This document shows positions 43,367 through 52,768 of a DNA stretch of 64,000 nucleotides, one piece after another. Made by a program: the position numbers and the translations under genes. The stretch is from positions 4,030,001 to 4,094,000 of the forward strand of contig OZ244901.1 in NCBI GenBank assembly GCA_965221545.1, in the 5' to 3' direction. Below the pieces are notes generated by a model. The model was not told the DNA's origin. It was given only the letters and a program-made list of their open reading frames with translations, and did not search any database. The first letter of the stretch is position 1. Every line of letters begins with the position of its first letter. The DNA is from JAJEFO01 sp022819605. Lineage in GTDB: Bacteria; Pseudomonadota; Alphaproteobacteria; Rhodobacterales; Rhodobacteraceae.

Positions 43367-43912
43367 TCAGGCGGGTCGAGCCGCGGAGCCGAACAGCGGT
43401 CGGAGTCCTACAGCACGACGAAGGCTCATCTCGTCGGCTTGAGGCGAAGCCTCGATAGATGTCTTTCCGGAATTGACGAAAACAGGGCTCGCTGCATTCC
43501 TCTGCAATTTATGCAGCGTCTCCAGGAAACGGCGAATGTCGGATTGACCAAGTCCTGCAAACAATTGTCTCCGCGCGCCGTCGACCGAGTCCGTACAGTC
43601 CTCAATTTTATCACGACCCTCAGGAAGCAGCGATACAAGAGAAAACCTCCGATCGTTTTGCATTTGCTTCTTTTCGACAAACCCACGCGCTTCCAGACGA
43701 TCAATCAGGCGTCCGGTTGCCGTCCTTTCAATCACGACGCGTGCCGAAAGATCACAAACTGACAACGCACCTTCCTCCGCAAGACACTGCAAGGCACGCC
43801 ACTCAACCAGCTTCAGGTCGTGCCGCCGCAATACACTGTTCATCAATTCCCGAATTTGTTGGTTCAGGACTGAAAGATGATATTCGGGCGGGTCCCGGTC
43901 CTGGACTTTCAT
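43367..43912 (-). CDS. MarR-family transcriptional regulator
   Basis: A 181-residue winged-helix regulator with HTH VCDLSARVVIERTATGRLID and wing QNDRRFSLVSLLPEGRDKI. ATG 43912 (KVQDRDPPEYHLSVLNQQI) is the sensible start; a codon at 43996 adds a low-complexity leader. The last 40 residues after TLHKLQRNA are not MarR-like and may come from fusion to unrelated sequence near 43490. It is isolated from the catabolic genes by the deleted hypothetical gene. Target unknown. Confidence 0.75.
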   Translation of the reverse strand: MKVQDRDPPEYHLSVLNQQIRELMNSVLRRHDLKLVEWRALQCLAEEGALSVCDLSARVVIERTATGRLIDRLEARGFVEKKQMQNDRRFSLVSLLPEGRDKIEDCTDSVDGARRQLFAGLGQSDIRRFLETLHKLQRNAASPVFVNSGKTSIEASPQADEMSLRRAVGLRPLFGSAARPA

Positions 43913-44059
43913 GAAGCTGCTCCCCGATGCGTGTTGGCTCCGAGCTACAATTGGTGTTGGCAAGGGCAGTGTGTCCGAGGCAGGACGAGAGCGCAAGCAC
44001 GTGCCGGCCGACCTCCTGCCGAACGGAGGAGAGGCTGGGAACCACCAAAATCTCCGGGG

Positions 44060-44734
44060 TCAAGCAGCCGTTCGTTCCATTGCCGGATTTGAGTTTGCCG
44101 CGTCGAAGAGCCCCAGATACCAGGATTGAAACCTGATCTTAAGCGTGCCGTCGAGCACGCAGGTTCTGGTCTGAAGCATGAGTTGCGCTCCGGCTCTGGA
44201 CCATCGCATCTGCTGCTTCTTGGAAAAGCGCTTTCCTACAACCGTATTGACCGTGGATTCGACGAATGCGGTCGACACCCGTTCCCCGTAGCGATGGCGC
44301 TCGGCGTAGTTCGGGATGGTATGGGCATTGTAGGCGACGCAGGTCTGGAACTCGCAGACGCCTTTGCGGAATGCATTGATGTTCTGGTACCGGGTCTCGA
44401 TGCATTCAAGGTCCATGAAAAGCTCGTCGATGCAGGAATGGACCGCACGGATATTGCCGTGCCAACGGCATCCCTTGATGCGCCTCAGCGCCCGGTCAAT
44501 CTCTTCGGCTTCCTCCCGGTCGTTGTGGTGATTGACAAGGCCCCTGGCAAACTGCCGCAGCACCGTGATGCGCATGGTGACGTGGAACCAGTCGAGCACA
44601 TGCTCGGCGCAGGGCGACATGAATTCCGTCATGCTGCGGATGCTGTCCTCGCCGTCGGTCAGGAAGGTGATTTCCTGGTTCATTTGCAAGCCCTGATGCG
44701 GCCGCAGACTCGACAAGTTCACTCTGGCAAGCAA
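44060..44734 (-). pseudogene. ISKra4-family transposase, C-terminal fragment
   Basis: About 210 codons of the transposase end are present: LDWFHVTMRITVLRQFARGL, then RIKGCRWHGN, IPNYAERHRYGERVSTAFVE and STVNTVVGKRFSKKQQMRW, as in ISKra4 elements. The N-terminal half, with its DNA-binding region and first catalytic acid, is missing; the fragment is cut 25 bp before the end of the hipA-like gene. No terminal inverted repeat could be paired. Confidence 0.75.
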
Positions 44735-44758
44735 TCAAGGCAATGCCGCCGGCGCGCT

Positions 44759-45991
44759 TCACAAGCCGAGAGCAAGCTCCATTCTTTCGTGTTCAAAGGC
44801 TGGTGCGCATCTCCGGTGCGCGGCCCCGGTTATGCCATGCTGGCGGAGAGATTCACCCCAAGTTTCGGTTATCGTGCTGGCCATTTTCTTGGCCATGGCC
44901 TTGGCATCGGCCTCCTCGATTTCAAAGAAGGGCGCGGCCTCGATTGCCGCTTCCACTGAGGGCTCAAACCCGTGAATGTCGCTGATCCCGGTTTCCAAAA
45001 TGGGGTGCCGGCGTGGCTGCGGGTTCACGTCAAACATCGGTGACAGGCGCCAGCGATTGTCGCGCACATACAGAAGTCCATGGTTTTTCAGGTGATCATC
45101 CGTGTTTGTGATCAGCACAGTGAACAGAAGGCGCTGCCACAGTTCCAGGATGTCCCTGTCTGGCAGCACAGACATTTGTCGCAAAGCATCAGCGATATCG
45201 GTGTAGTACCCGTGGGCGGAACCTTTTTTTCCCAGTGCCGTACGGGCCGACAAATATGGCAGCCGGCCACCCTTGCGGCGATCAAAGCGCTTAATGAGGC
45301 CGACAGGATGCCTGCTTGCCGCCAGTTCAAGCCGGGCCTCCGGTGTTCGAATGCCTATCGCGCGCGCCATTGCGAGGGTGGCAATTTCCAACCTTTCGAC
45401 GGGCCATGTATCATCAATTGAGGTGAACTTTGCGATCCAGAGGTCCTCGCCATCCACTACATTGGCTTTCGGGCGCGCACCGCCAAGCGAAGCCGCCGCG
45501 CCGACAAGTTCACGCGCTTCGGCTTCAGCTCCGTCCGGATCCCGCTCATAACGTGCCGCGATCGCGCGCAACCCTTCAATATTGGCCAGGCGTGGCACAG
45601 GCGGCTGATCCGGGTGGAACAGCCCACCCTCTTCGTTCAAGAACCGCAACGCCCCCTGGCGGGCCTTGTCGTTTGCCGCAACCAGATAGTCAAACTCCGT
45701 CGCACCCTCGCCATGCGCTCGGCGAATGAGCTTGCGCCCCCAACTGTCAGGCGATGTATCCGTGAAGGGCCCCGCCAGGACATCTCGACGGCGGCTGTCG
45801 CGCCCCTCCGCCGAAGAGTGAAAAGGCGCACGGCTGCGCGGCATGTCCGGCGCGAGATCAAATCCTATCGGGCTTTCAAGCCATCTCTCATCATAGATGA
45901 AAGTGGAATGGGACCGGCGTCCATCGGTTTCAAAAATCAAGCGACCGACAGGGATGCAGGCGTCCCCAAGAACAACAGAAGCTTCAGGCAT
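44759..45991 (-). CDS. hipA: HipA-family serine/threonine kinase toxin
   Basis: A 410-residue HipA-like kinase. The Gly-rich loop is ASLGGARPKANV, the catalytic segment NTDDHLKNHGLLY carries the Asp and Asn, and the metal-binding Asp lies in LSPMFDVNP. An N-terminal HipA lobe (DVLAGPFTDTSPDSWGR) precedes. HipA phosphorylates tRNA synthetases and induces dormancy; the true target here is unknown. Start ATG 45991 overlaps the hipB stop by one base (TAATG). Its 3' end is beside the ISKra4 fragment, but the protein reaches a normal length. Confidence 0.9.
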   Translation of the reverse strand: MPEASVVLGDACIPVGRLIFETDGRRSHSTFIYDERWLESPIGFDLAPDMPRSRAPFHSSAEGRDSRRRDVLAGPFTDTSPDSWGRKLIRRAHGEGATEFDYLVAANDKARQGALRFLNEEGGLFHPDQPPVPRLANIEGLRAIAARYERDPDGAEAEARELVGAAASLGGARPKANVVDGEDLWIAKFTSIDDTWPVERLEIATLAMARAIGIRTPEARLELAASRHPVGLIKRFDRRKGGRLPYLSARTALGKKGSAHGYYTDIADALRQMSVLPDRDILELWQRLLFTVLITNTDDHLKNHGLLYVRDNRWRLSPMFDVNPQPRRHPILETGISDIHGFEPSVEAAIEAAPFFEIEEADAKAMAKKMASTITETWGESLRQHGITGAAHRRCAPAFEHERMELALGL

Positions 45992-46395
45992 TAAAATGCT
46001 GTCCCTTCATCATCATCAAGAACGACTGTCCCCTTTGACGCATCATTCAGCTTGACGGGGATGGTCTTGACGCCCTTGCCGATCCGCACGGATGCCGATG
46101 GACCGCGCTGCCGAATGCGCTTTGGAAGCTTCTCTCGGTCTAGTCCCATGCCGGTGGAATCCGAGGATGGATCGGCGATCGCGGCAAGCCTGTCCAGCAT
46201 GCCCAGAGCCAGAAGCGCCATGGCAAAGGTTTCAAGCCGGACGCCACCATCGCCCCGCTCGAGCTTCGCAAGGGTCTTGTCGCTCACTCCAATCCGGTTG
46301 CAGAAATCCGCAACCGACATGCGGCGCCTCTTGCGCGCTGTCTGGATATCGCGACCCAGCTGCGACAATGCAGATTTGGCTTGCAACGAGCCCAC
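45991..46395 (-). CDS. hipB: HipB-like XRE antitoxin
   Basis: A ~134-residue antitoxin with helix-turn-helix SVADFCNRIGVSDKTLAKLE near the N-terminus and a disordered, positively charged tail that would wrap HipA. I prefer GTG at 46395 (GGAGAG 6 nt upstream) to the TTG at 46407. It lies upstream of hipA in one operon and should repress it through the 14-bp inverted elements at 46.45 and 46.58 kb. The antitoxin is longer than E. coli HipB (88 aa), like other alphaproteobacterial versions. Confidence 0.85.
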   Translation of the reverse strand: MGSLQAKSALSQLGRDIQTARKRRRMSVADFCNRIGVSDKTLAKLERGDGGVRLETFAMALLALGMLDRLAAIADPSSDSTGMGLDREKLPKRIRQRGPSASVRIGKGVKTIPVKLNDASKGTVVLDDDEGTAF

Positions 46396-46444
46396 AACAC
46401 TCTCCAAGGGTTACACCGGACGTTTTTCCGATTTCAAGAGGTTA

Positions 46445-46586
46445 ATCCGGAATTCCATCCGATATATAGTGCCATTTCACGCAAATCAAGCTTCCGCGCC
46501 CCAATCCGCTCAAGACTCCGAACTAAAGCCGCTAAGTGGAATTACTTTCCGATTGCTGTCGAGAAGAACCACATGGAATTCCGGAT
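46445..46586. promoter_or_regulatory. Inverted 14-bp operator pair upstream of hipB
   Basis: ATCCGGAATTCCAT at 46445-46458 and its exact reverse complement ATGGAATTCCGGAT at 46573-46586 are 114 bp apart. Each contains the palindrome CCGGAATTCC or its complement. The left copy lies 50 bp before hipB, next to TATATA (a possible -10 on the minus strand). Such spaced operators suit HipB-dimer looping. Confidence 0.5.
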
Positions 46587-46771
46587 CTCTTGACACGTTG
46601 TCACAACGGATCAAGAGGAGGCCAGAATCAAGTGGGCTTGCGGAGCACTTGGGCTTCCGGATCGTTTTCCAGGCCTTGGCTGCTTTCCAAGGTCGGGCTT
46701 CGCGGGCCAGGTGTTGTTGGGACGCAGGGCTGAGAGGAACGGCAGTCCGTCATAAAGACCGATGTTCGTTG

Positions 46772-47137
46772 ATGCATCGATGGATTCATGACGGCGCCGA
46801 CGTCGAAAGCCTTGCCCGCGCGATCGTCCGGCTGCCAGTCGTCATCGACCTGATGCGGAAGGAACTGGCCGTCATTCCGGAAAGCTTCCTCGATCCGGAC
46901 CAGGCCGGCCGGCTTGAGGACACTGCCGCCAGGATCTTCTCGAACGGAGCCGCCAGCCTCCGCGACGCGATGGGACGTGACGGGACGGACATGCAGGCAC
47001 CGGAGGGCTGCACCTGGATTGCGCTGCTGATCCGCTCACGGGAGACATTGGCGTCAAGACTGGACGAAGCAGCCGAAGCGCTCCGCGACGGCGTCGGGAG
47101 ACCGGGCAGGGACCGTCAGAGACCCCCGACCGTCTGA
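46772..47137 (+). CDS. Hypothetical protein
   Basis: A 121-residue frame of ordinary composition (VESLARAIVRLPVVIDLMRK, PESFLDPDQAGRLEDTAARI) predicted largely helical and acidic in the middle. I recognise no domain. The ribosome-binding site is poor. It could be the C-terminal part of a longer protein cut by the rearrangements at 46.6 kb. No neighbour shares its direction. Confidence 0.35.
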   Translation: MHRWIHDGADVESLARAIVRLPVVIDLMRKELAVIPESFLDPDQAGRLEDTAARIFSNGAASLRDAMGRDGTDMQAPEGCTWIALLIRSRETLASRLDEAAEALRDGVGRPGRDRQRPPTV

Positions 47138-47237
47138 CGATGCGCCAGCGGAAGGGGCGTCGGCTCGGGACGGATGCCGAAGGACGCTGCGCTCCGTGAA
47201 GCCCGGGAGTGGCGAAGGGCAGCGGACCGACAGTGCC

Positions 47238-48815
47238 TCAGGCGAGTTCGCCCTTGAGCGCCAGCTCGATCAGCGCCGTCGTCTCGCCAATGCCGTACAA
47301 TGCGATGAAAACGCCGAAGCGCGGCCCCTGGCTCGAGCCCAGAAGCACTTCGTAAAGCGCCTTGAACCAGTCACGAAGAGGCTCGAACTCGTGCTCGCGG
47401 CCGACGGCATAAACCATTGACTGAATTTCTTCCGCGTCCATGCCGGCGTCCCAGGTTTCAAGCCGTGCCTTCAGGTCCTCCAAGGCAGCCCGCTCCTTCC
47501 CTTCCGGAGCACGATAGGTTCTGTGCGGCCGCACGAGATCGTTGAAATACGCGACGGCAAACCCGGCCGCTGCATCGAGGTCAGGGTGCGTGTCCGGTGC
47601 CGCATCGGGTGCATATCGCTTGATGAAACCCCAGAGCCGATCCTTGTCTTCCGCCCCGGAGACGCTGGCGAGGTTCAGGAGCATCGAGTACGGCACGATC
47701 ATGTTGGAACCCGGCACGTCGCCCGAATGCACGTGATAGACCGGGTTCGCGAGCCTTGCGGCATCGTCCTGGCCCTCGTAGGCGCGAAGCTGCTGATGGT
47801 ATTCGTCCACCGCCTTCGGGATCACGTCGAAGTAGAGCCGCTTTGCCGATCGCGGCTTCAGGTACATGAAATATGCAAGGCTTTCGGGCGCGGCATAGGC
47901 CAGCCAGTCCTCCAGCGAGAGGCCGTTTCCCTTGGACTTCGAGATCTTCTGTCCGTGCTCGTCGTTGAACAGCTCGTAGTGCAGGAGCTCGGGCGGCTTC
48001 GTGCCCAATGCCCGGCAGATCCTGGACGAAAGCTCCGCGGAAGGGATCAGGTCCTTGCCGAACATCTCGTAATCGACCTCGAGCGCGGCCCAGCGCATGC
48101 CCCAGTCCGGCTTCCACTGCATCTTGACGTTGCCGCCTGTCACGGGAATCTCGACCCGCTCCCCGTCCGACTCCTCGTAGACGATCGTGCCGGCCGGGAC
48201 ATTGCGCTCAAGCGTCGGGACCTGGAGCACGTGCCCGGATTTCGGGCTGATCGGGAGAAACGGCGAATAGGTCGCCTGCCGGTCCGCGCCCAGCGTCGGC
48301 AGCATGACCTCCATGATGCTGTCGAAGCGTTCGAGAGCGGTCAGCAGGATGTCGTCAAAGCGGCCTGACCTGTAGGCCTCCGTCGCGGACACGAATTTGT
48401 ACTCGAAGCCGAAATCGTCCAGAAAGGCGCGGAGCCGGGCATTGTTGTGCGCAGCGAAGCTCTCATGGGTCCCGAACGGATCACGCACCCGCGACAGAGG
48501 CAGGTTCATGTCCTCCTGCATCTGCTCCTTGTTCGGCACGTTGTCCGGGACCTTCCTCAGCCCGTCCACGTCGTCCGAAAAGCAGACGAGCTTCGTGGGA
48601 ATGTCGCTGATCAGCTCGAAGGCACGGCGCACCATCGTCGTCCGTGCCACCTCTCCGAACGTGCCGATATGCGGCAGCCCGCTTGGCCCGTAGCCGGTCT
48701 GGAACAGGACATGGCCTTTCTCGGGCGGGCCCGCCTCGCAGCGCCGGAGCAGCCGCCGGGCCTCTTCGAACGGCCACGCCTTCGAGGCCAGTGCCGAATC
48801 TCGCATCGCGGTCAT
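47238..48815 (-). CDS. lysK: Lysyl-tRNA synthetase, class I
   Basis: A 525-residue class I lysyl-tRNA synthetase that charges tRNA-Lys. The HIGH-type motif reads SGLPHIGTFGEV and the KMSKS-type loop QKISKSKGNGL, with the C-terminal helical anticodon domain following. Many alphaproteobacteria use this archaeal-type enzyme in place of class II LysS. Start ATG 48815 with GGAG nine bases upstream; the TTG at 48830 is less likely. It is divergent from the TerB-like gene. No sign of damage. Confidence 0.94.
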   Translation of the reverse strand: MTAMRDSALASKAWPFEEARRLLRRCEAGPPEKGHVLFQTGYGPSGLPHIGTFGEVARTTMVRRAFELISDIPTKLVCFSDDVDGLRKVPDNVPNKEQMQEDMNLPLSRVRDPFGTHESFAAHNNARLRAFLDDFGFEYKFVSATEAYRSGRFDDILLTALERFDSIMEVMLPTLGADRQATYSPFLPISPKSGHVLQVPTLERNVPAGTIVYEESDGERVEIPVTGGNVKMQWKPDWGMRWAALEVDYEMFGKDLIPSAELSSRICRALGTKPPELLHYELFNDEHGQKISKSKGNGLSLEDWLAYAAPESLAYFMYLKPRSAKRLYFDVIPKAVDEYHQQLRAYEGQDDAARLANPVYHVHSGDVPGSNMIVPYSMLLNLASVSGAEDKDRLWGFIKRYAPDAAPDTHPDLDAAAGFAVAYFNDLVRPHRTYRAPEGKERAALEDLKARLETWDAGMDAEEIQSMVYAVGREHEFEPLRDWFKALYEVLLGSSQGPRFGVFIALYGIGETTALIELALKGELA

Positions 48816-48908
48816 CGGATCGAACTCCAAATTGCGGACACGGTGTCCTATTGCAGCGGCGCTGTCGCGTCAATAAATTCCCGGGTAGCATGAGAGAGGA
48901 GGCCCGCC

Positions 48909-49331
48909 TTGGCCCTGAAACCCGCCGACTTCACTCCAGAGGACACGCTGCTCGCCGTCATGATCGCGGTCTCCGCCACGGACGACACCATTCGCACGTC
49001 CGAACTTGTCTCGATCGAGCGCATGGTCAACCACCTGCCCGTGTTCAGCAACTACAGGATGGACCGATTGAAAGAGGTCTCTGCCGCGACCTTCGACATT
49101 CTCGAGGAAGAGGACGGGCTCGACATACTCTGGGACACCGTGCGCAGGAACCTCCCCGAACGGCTCTTCGACACGGCCTACGCCGTGGCCTGCGACGTTG
49201 CGGCCGCTGACGGCACCGCGCGCGAAGCCGAGCTCAGGCTCCTCGCCGACATGCGCTACGAGTTGAACATAGACCGTCTGCTGGCCGCCGCGATCGAGGC
49301 AGGGGCGAGGGCGAGACACCGGGTCCTTTGA
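48909..49331 (+). CDS. TerB-family (tellurite-resistance-like) protein
   Basis: A 140-residue all-helical protein with the TerB-type acidic pattern: TPEDTLLAVMIAVSATDDTI in the first half and a second, similar AYAVACDVAAADGTAREAE in the last third. Both are the D/E-rich motifs thought to bind metal. TTG at 48909 is used, after GAGAGGAGG. A role in tellurite resistance is not implied; stand-alone TerB proteins are widespread and of unknown function. It diverges from lysK with only 93 bp between starts. Confidence 0.75.
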   Translation: MALKPADFTPEDTLLAVMIAVSATDDTIRTSELVSIERMVNHLPVFSNYRMDRLKEVSAATFDILEEEDGLDILWDTVRRNLPERLFDTAYAVACDVAAADGTAREAELRLLADMRYELNIDRLLAAAIEAGARARHRVL

Positions 49332-49468
49332 CAGGCCTGGCGTGACAGGCCCAGGCAGGTCAGGCCTTTGTCCGGCAAGTGCAACGACAGCGCCCGACCG
49401 ACAAGGCTGGATCCACTATTCAAGACGGCAGTTTCCGCAGGCGAGGATTCCTGGACGCGTTGCCGGAT

Positions 49469-50077
49469 TCATCGCTCGTGTGACCAGCCGCCGATTCCGC
49501 GGATGCTTGTAGACGAAAGATCGCTCATCGGCATGTTCAGGAATGCCCAGGCCGGCGGATCGGCAAAAGCCAGTTGCGCCGCCGCATGTTCCGGAAGCCG
49601 GTCGCGCCGATACCGGCGTGCCGCCGGCGAAAACAGCGGCGGCATCCGATGGCCGGGCCTGGACAGAACGGCTGCCGGAGCCAGGGCCATGATCTCCTCC
49701 CAGTTGTCCCAGCGATGCAGGTCCGCCAGATTGTCGGCGCCCATGAGCCAAACGAAGCGGACGCCTTGGTACCGCCCCTTCAACTGGTGAAGACTGTCCC
49801 ATGTGCGCCGCGTCCCGAGCCGCGCTTCCAGGTCCGTGACGCGAACGCGAGGATGACGCATGACCGCCCGCGCCCGCGCCATGCGCTCCGACAGCGGGGC
49901 CGGTCCCCTTTCCTTCAACGGATTGCCGGGCGACACCAGCCACCACACCCTGTCGAGCGCAAGTCGCTTCAGCGCTTCGCGAGTGATGTGCGCATGACCT
50001 TCATGGGCCGGATCAAACGATCCGCCAAGCAGCCCGATGCGCATTCCAGGTCGCGCTGGAGGGAAGCCTCTCTCCAT
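49469..50077 (-). CDS. nadD: Nicotinate-nucleotide adenylyltransferase
   Basis: A 202-residue enzyme that makes nicotinate adenine dinucleotide in NAD synthesis. The nucleotidyltransferase motif GGSFDPAHEGH (H-x-G-H) is near the N-terminus and the second motif SSTSIRG near the C-terminus; WWLVSPGNPLKE is characteristic of NadD. I start at ATG 50077 because homologues keep the R-G-F-P-P-A-R-P-G leader before the first strand; ATG 50044 would remove it. The frame continues further upstream without coding character. Confidence 0.92.
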   Translation of the reverse strand: MERGFPPARPGMRIGLLGGSFDPAHEGHAHITREALKRLALDRVWWLVSPGNPLKERGPAPLSERMARARAVMRHPRVRVTDLEARLGTRRTWDSLHQLKGRYQGVRFVWLMGADNLADLHRWDNWEEIMALAPAAVLSRPGHRMPPLFSPAARRYRRDRLPEHAAAQLAFADPPAWAFLNMPMSDLSSTSIRGIGGWSHER

Positions 50078-50216
50078 GAGACCAAGGTCGTGTCCTGCCC
50101 GCCCGCAATTGTCCAGTGGATTCCGGATCATGCATCGCTGCGGGCCGGGCGGCAAAACTCGTTCTGGACGCGCCATGCGGGACCGCCTAGGTTCGCCCTT
50201 CGAAAGGATCTGATTC

Positions 50217-51083
50217 ATGGCATTTGGCACCAATGTACGCACGTATTTCGAGGGCAGTTGGCATGACCGTGACGCCTTCGTCATGAAGGCCGCGGATCAC
50301 GGGGCATGGCTCGGCTCCAGCGTCTTCGACGGCGCGCGCTATTTTGAAGGTGTGGCTCCCGACCTCCTGGCCCATTGCGAAAGGGTCAATCACTCCGCGG
50401 AAGCGCTCATGCTGACTCCGACCCACACGGCAGAGGAAATGGTGGAGATAATCTGGGAAGGTTTGAAGTCCCTTGCCACGAACGCCGCCGTGTACATCCG
50501 GCCCATGTACTGGGGCGTCGACGGCGACGAAACGGCAATCGTGCCGGATCCCGGGAGCACCGCGTTTTCCGTCTGTCTCGAGGAGAGGCCGCTGGCGCCC
50601 GAGGACGCATCGACCCGATTGACCACCACGCGGTTTCGTCGTCCGATCCTGGAAAGCGCAGTCGTCAACGCCAAGGCGGGCTGTCTCTATCCCAACAACG
50701 CGCGCATGATCGCCGAAGCGCGGGCAAAGGGCTATCCAAATGCGCTCGTCGCCGACGCCATGGGCAATGTCGCCGAAACCGGCACAGCAAACATCTTCAT
50801 GGTCAAGGACGGGGAAGTCCTGACTCCGGTCGCGAACGGCACGTTCCTGGCCGGCATCACGCGTGCACGTCACATGACGAATCTTGCCGCCGACGGCTCA
50901 TCCGTCCGCGAGGCCGTGCTGACCTTCGACGACATTCGCGGGGCGGACGAACTCTTCATGTCAGGCAACATGAACAAGATCACGCCGGTCGTCGAATTCG
51001 ATGGAACCGAGTTCCAGCCGGGACCCGTCACGCGCCGCGTGCGCGAGATGTACTGGGACTGGGCGCTTTCGGAAGGCAGCTGA
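50217..51083 (+). CDS. ilvE: Class IV (branched-chain) aminotransferase
   Basis: A 288-residue PLP aminotransferase. SSVFDGARYFEG marks the fold-type IV start, the Schiff-base lysine is in VVNAKAGCLYPNN and the PLP-phosphate site in GNVAETGTANIFMV. It most probably transfers amino groups on Leu/Ile/Val; D-amino acid or aminodeoxychorismate substrates cannot be excluded. Start ATG 50217. No obvious operon partner. Confidence 0.85.
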   Translation: MAFGTNVRTYFEGSWHDRDAFVMKAADHGAWLGSSVFDGARYFEGVAPDLLAHCERVNHSAEALMLTPTHTAEEMVEIIWEGLKSLATNAAVYIRPMYWGVDGDETAIVPDPGSTAFSVCLEERPLAPEDASTRLTTTRFRRPILESAVVNAKAGCLYPNNARMIAEARAKGYPNALVADAMGNVAETGTANIFMVKDGEVLTPVANGTFLAGITRARHMTNLAADGSSVREAVLTFDDIRGADELFMSGNMNKITPVVEFDGTEFQPGPVTRRVREMYWDWALSEGS

Positions 51084-51244
51084 CCGTCTTTAGCATCTGG
51101 CGGATCCGGGCGCGTTGACCGTCATCAACAAACGCTCCACGGGCGAGCCGCGCCTGAATGCGTCAAGAACTTCGCGGATCAACGTATGGACACGTCCCCG
51201 AACCTCGTCCACGCTGTTCCAGACGCAAAAGGGGCGATCCACCG

Positions 51245-52225
51245 ATGGCATCACAGGATAACGGCGGCTTCCTCTACCTGCCGGACAGCGCGATCGAAGC
51301 GCTTGCGATCCCGCCCGGCGAAATCGCCGATGCCATAGAGGCCGCCCTGATCGCGAAGTCCGAAGGCCGACTGCATGTCACGCCAAAATCCGTGCTGCTG
51401 CCGGGCGGCGGACGCTACACGATGTCCACTCTTGCCGTGGGCGACGAGGGCCTGACGGTTCTCAAGACCGTCAGCGTCTGCCCGGACAACCCTGGGCGGG
51501 GCCTGCCCTCGATCAACGGAGCCATCCTCGTGCTCGACGCCGAAACCGGCCTGCTGAAGTCGGTCATGGGAGCGAACTGGATCACGGCGCACAGGACGGC
51601 AGCGCTCTCGGCGGTCGCGGCGCGGCGTCTTGCCGATCCCGCCTCGGCGTCGATCGGGTTCGTTGGCTGCGGCGTCCAGGCACGGAGCCATCTCGCCGCG
51701 TTTCGTGCGCTCTTTCCCCTGCAACATGTCCTGGCATACGGTCGGAGCGCGGCCAGTCGCGACGCCTTCTGCGAAGAGGTCCGAGCATTGGGACTGGACG
51801 CCCGCGCAGCAAGTGCGGAAGAGACTCTCCGCGAGGCCGACATCGTGGTCACGTCCATCACGCTCGACTACTCCGTCGAGCCCTTCCTTGACGCGGCCTG
51901 GATGAAACCCAACGCATTCGCCGCGATCACCGACCTGTGCATTCCTTGGCACCCCGACAGCCTCGCCCGCTTCAGCACCGTGGTCATCGACGATCTTGAG
52001 CAGGAGCGGACCGCTGAGCGCCCCTTGATGGGTGCGCAAGCCGTTGCCGGGGATCTGACGGATCTCGTCACGGAACGCACTGACGAATTGAAGCGGCCCG
52101 CGGCATTCGCGTTCCGGGGACTGGCCCTCGGCGACTACGCCGCAGCAATTCTGGCGTATTCGCGTGCACGCGAGACAGGCGCGGGACAGGTCGTCGAGGA
52201 TGCCACGGGGGACGGGGATTCCTGA
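51245..52225 (+). CDS. Ornithine cyclodeaminase / mu-crystallin family protein
   Basis: A 326-residue NAD(P)-binding protein with IGFVGCGVQARSHLAAF as dinucleotide motif, and conserved KTVSVCPDN and GANWITAHRTAALSAVAA segments. Family members include ornithine cyclodeaminase, alanine dehydrogenase and ketimine reductases; the sequence does not settle which. The start is ATG 51245 after AAAAGGGGCG; the earlier in-frame codon at 51158 is not supported. It stands alone between the aminotransferase and the broken universal-stress gene. Confidence 0.82.
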   Translation: MASQDNGGFLYLPDSAIEALAIPPGEIADAIEAALIAKSEGRLHVTPKSVLLPGGGRYTMSTLAVGDEGLTVLKTVSVCPDNPGRGLPSINGAILVLDAETGLLKSVMGANWITAHRTAALSAVAARRLADPASASIGFVGCGVQARSHLAAFRALFPLQHVLAYGRSAASRDAFCEEVRALGLDARAASAEETLREADIVVTSITLDYSVEPFLDAAWMKPNAFAAITDLCIPWHPDSLARFSTVVIDDLEQERTAERPLMGAQAVAGDLTDLVTERTDELKRPAAFAFRGLALGDYAAAILAYSRARETGAGQVVEDATGDGDS

Positions 52226-52260
52226 TCTGCGCATCATGCGTCCGGAGTCGGAGGCAGAGC

Positions 52261-52714
52261 GCGAAAAAATTCCTGGCGATGCTTGACGACAGCAGCGAGT
52301 GCCTGAACGCGATGCGTTTCGCGGCCATGGGCGCCTCGAAGGCAGGCGGGGCGTGCAGGTTCTCGCGGTCATCCCGCCGGCGGAGTTCCAGCACTGGATC
52401 GGCGTCGCCGAAATCATGCGGGTGGAGGCTCGCGAGCGCATCCACATGCGTATCAAAGTCTTCGCCAAGCGGATGCGCGACCGGCAAGCGTGAATCCCGA
52501 ACCGGTGATCCGCGAAGGAGAGGCCGTGCCCGAAATCCTGTCCCAGATCGAGGAAAACGGCGAAGTCCGGCTGTTCGCGCTCGGCACCAGCCCCGACAAG
52601 GGGGGTCCGGGATCCTTCGTGACGGCTCTTTCGCAACGTCTTGGTTCCCTGCCGGTGCCGCTTGCCATCATCCACGGAGGGCCCTCGAAGGAACGGCTCG
52701 GCCAGCTCCGGTAG
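52261..52714 (+). pseudogene. Universal stress protein gene with two frameshifts and no clear start
   Basis: Three frames together spell one UspA-type protein. KKFLAMLDDSSECLNAMRFAAM comes first in part (FLAMLDDSSECLNAM), then GVQVLAVIPPAEFQHWIGVA and ERIHMRIKVFAKRMRDRQ in the next frame, and PEPVIREGEAVPEILSQIEE with TSPDKGGPGSFVTAL in a third. Shifts lie near 52345 and 52491. No start codon stands in front of the first frame although GGAGG is present. In Rhodobacterales this gene usually precedes nfuA. The damage could be real decay or assembly indels. Confidence 0.72.
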
Positions 52715-52768
52715 CGGCCGCACCCGGCGCGCGCCGGGCTGGAATGGCCCCTGCCCCGCTTGCCGGCC

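Noticed and set aside
48909..49331. A tellurite-resistance operon
   Set aside because: Only a solitary TerB-like protein is present, without TerC, TerD or TerZ partners.
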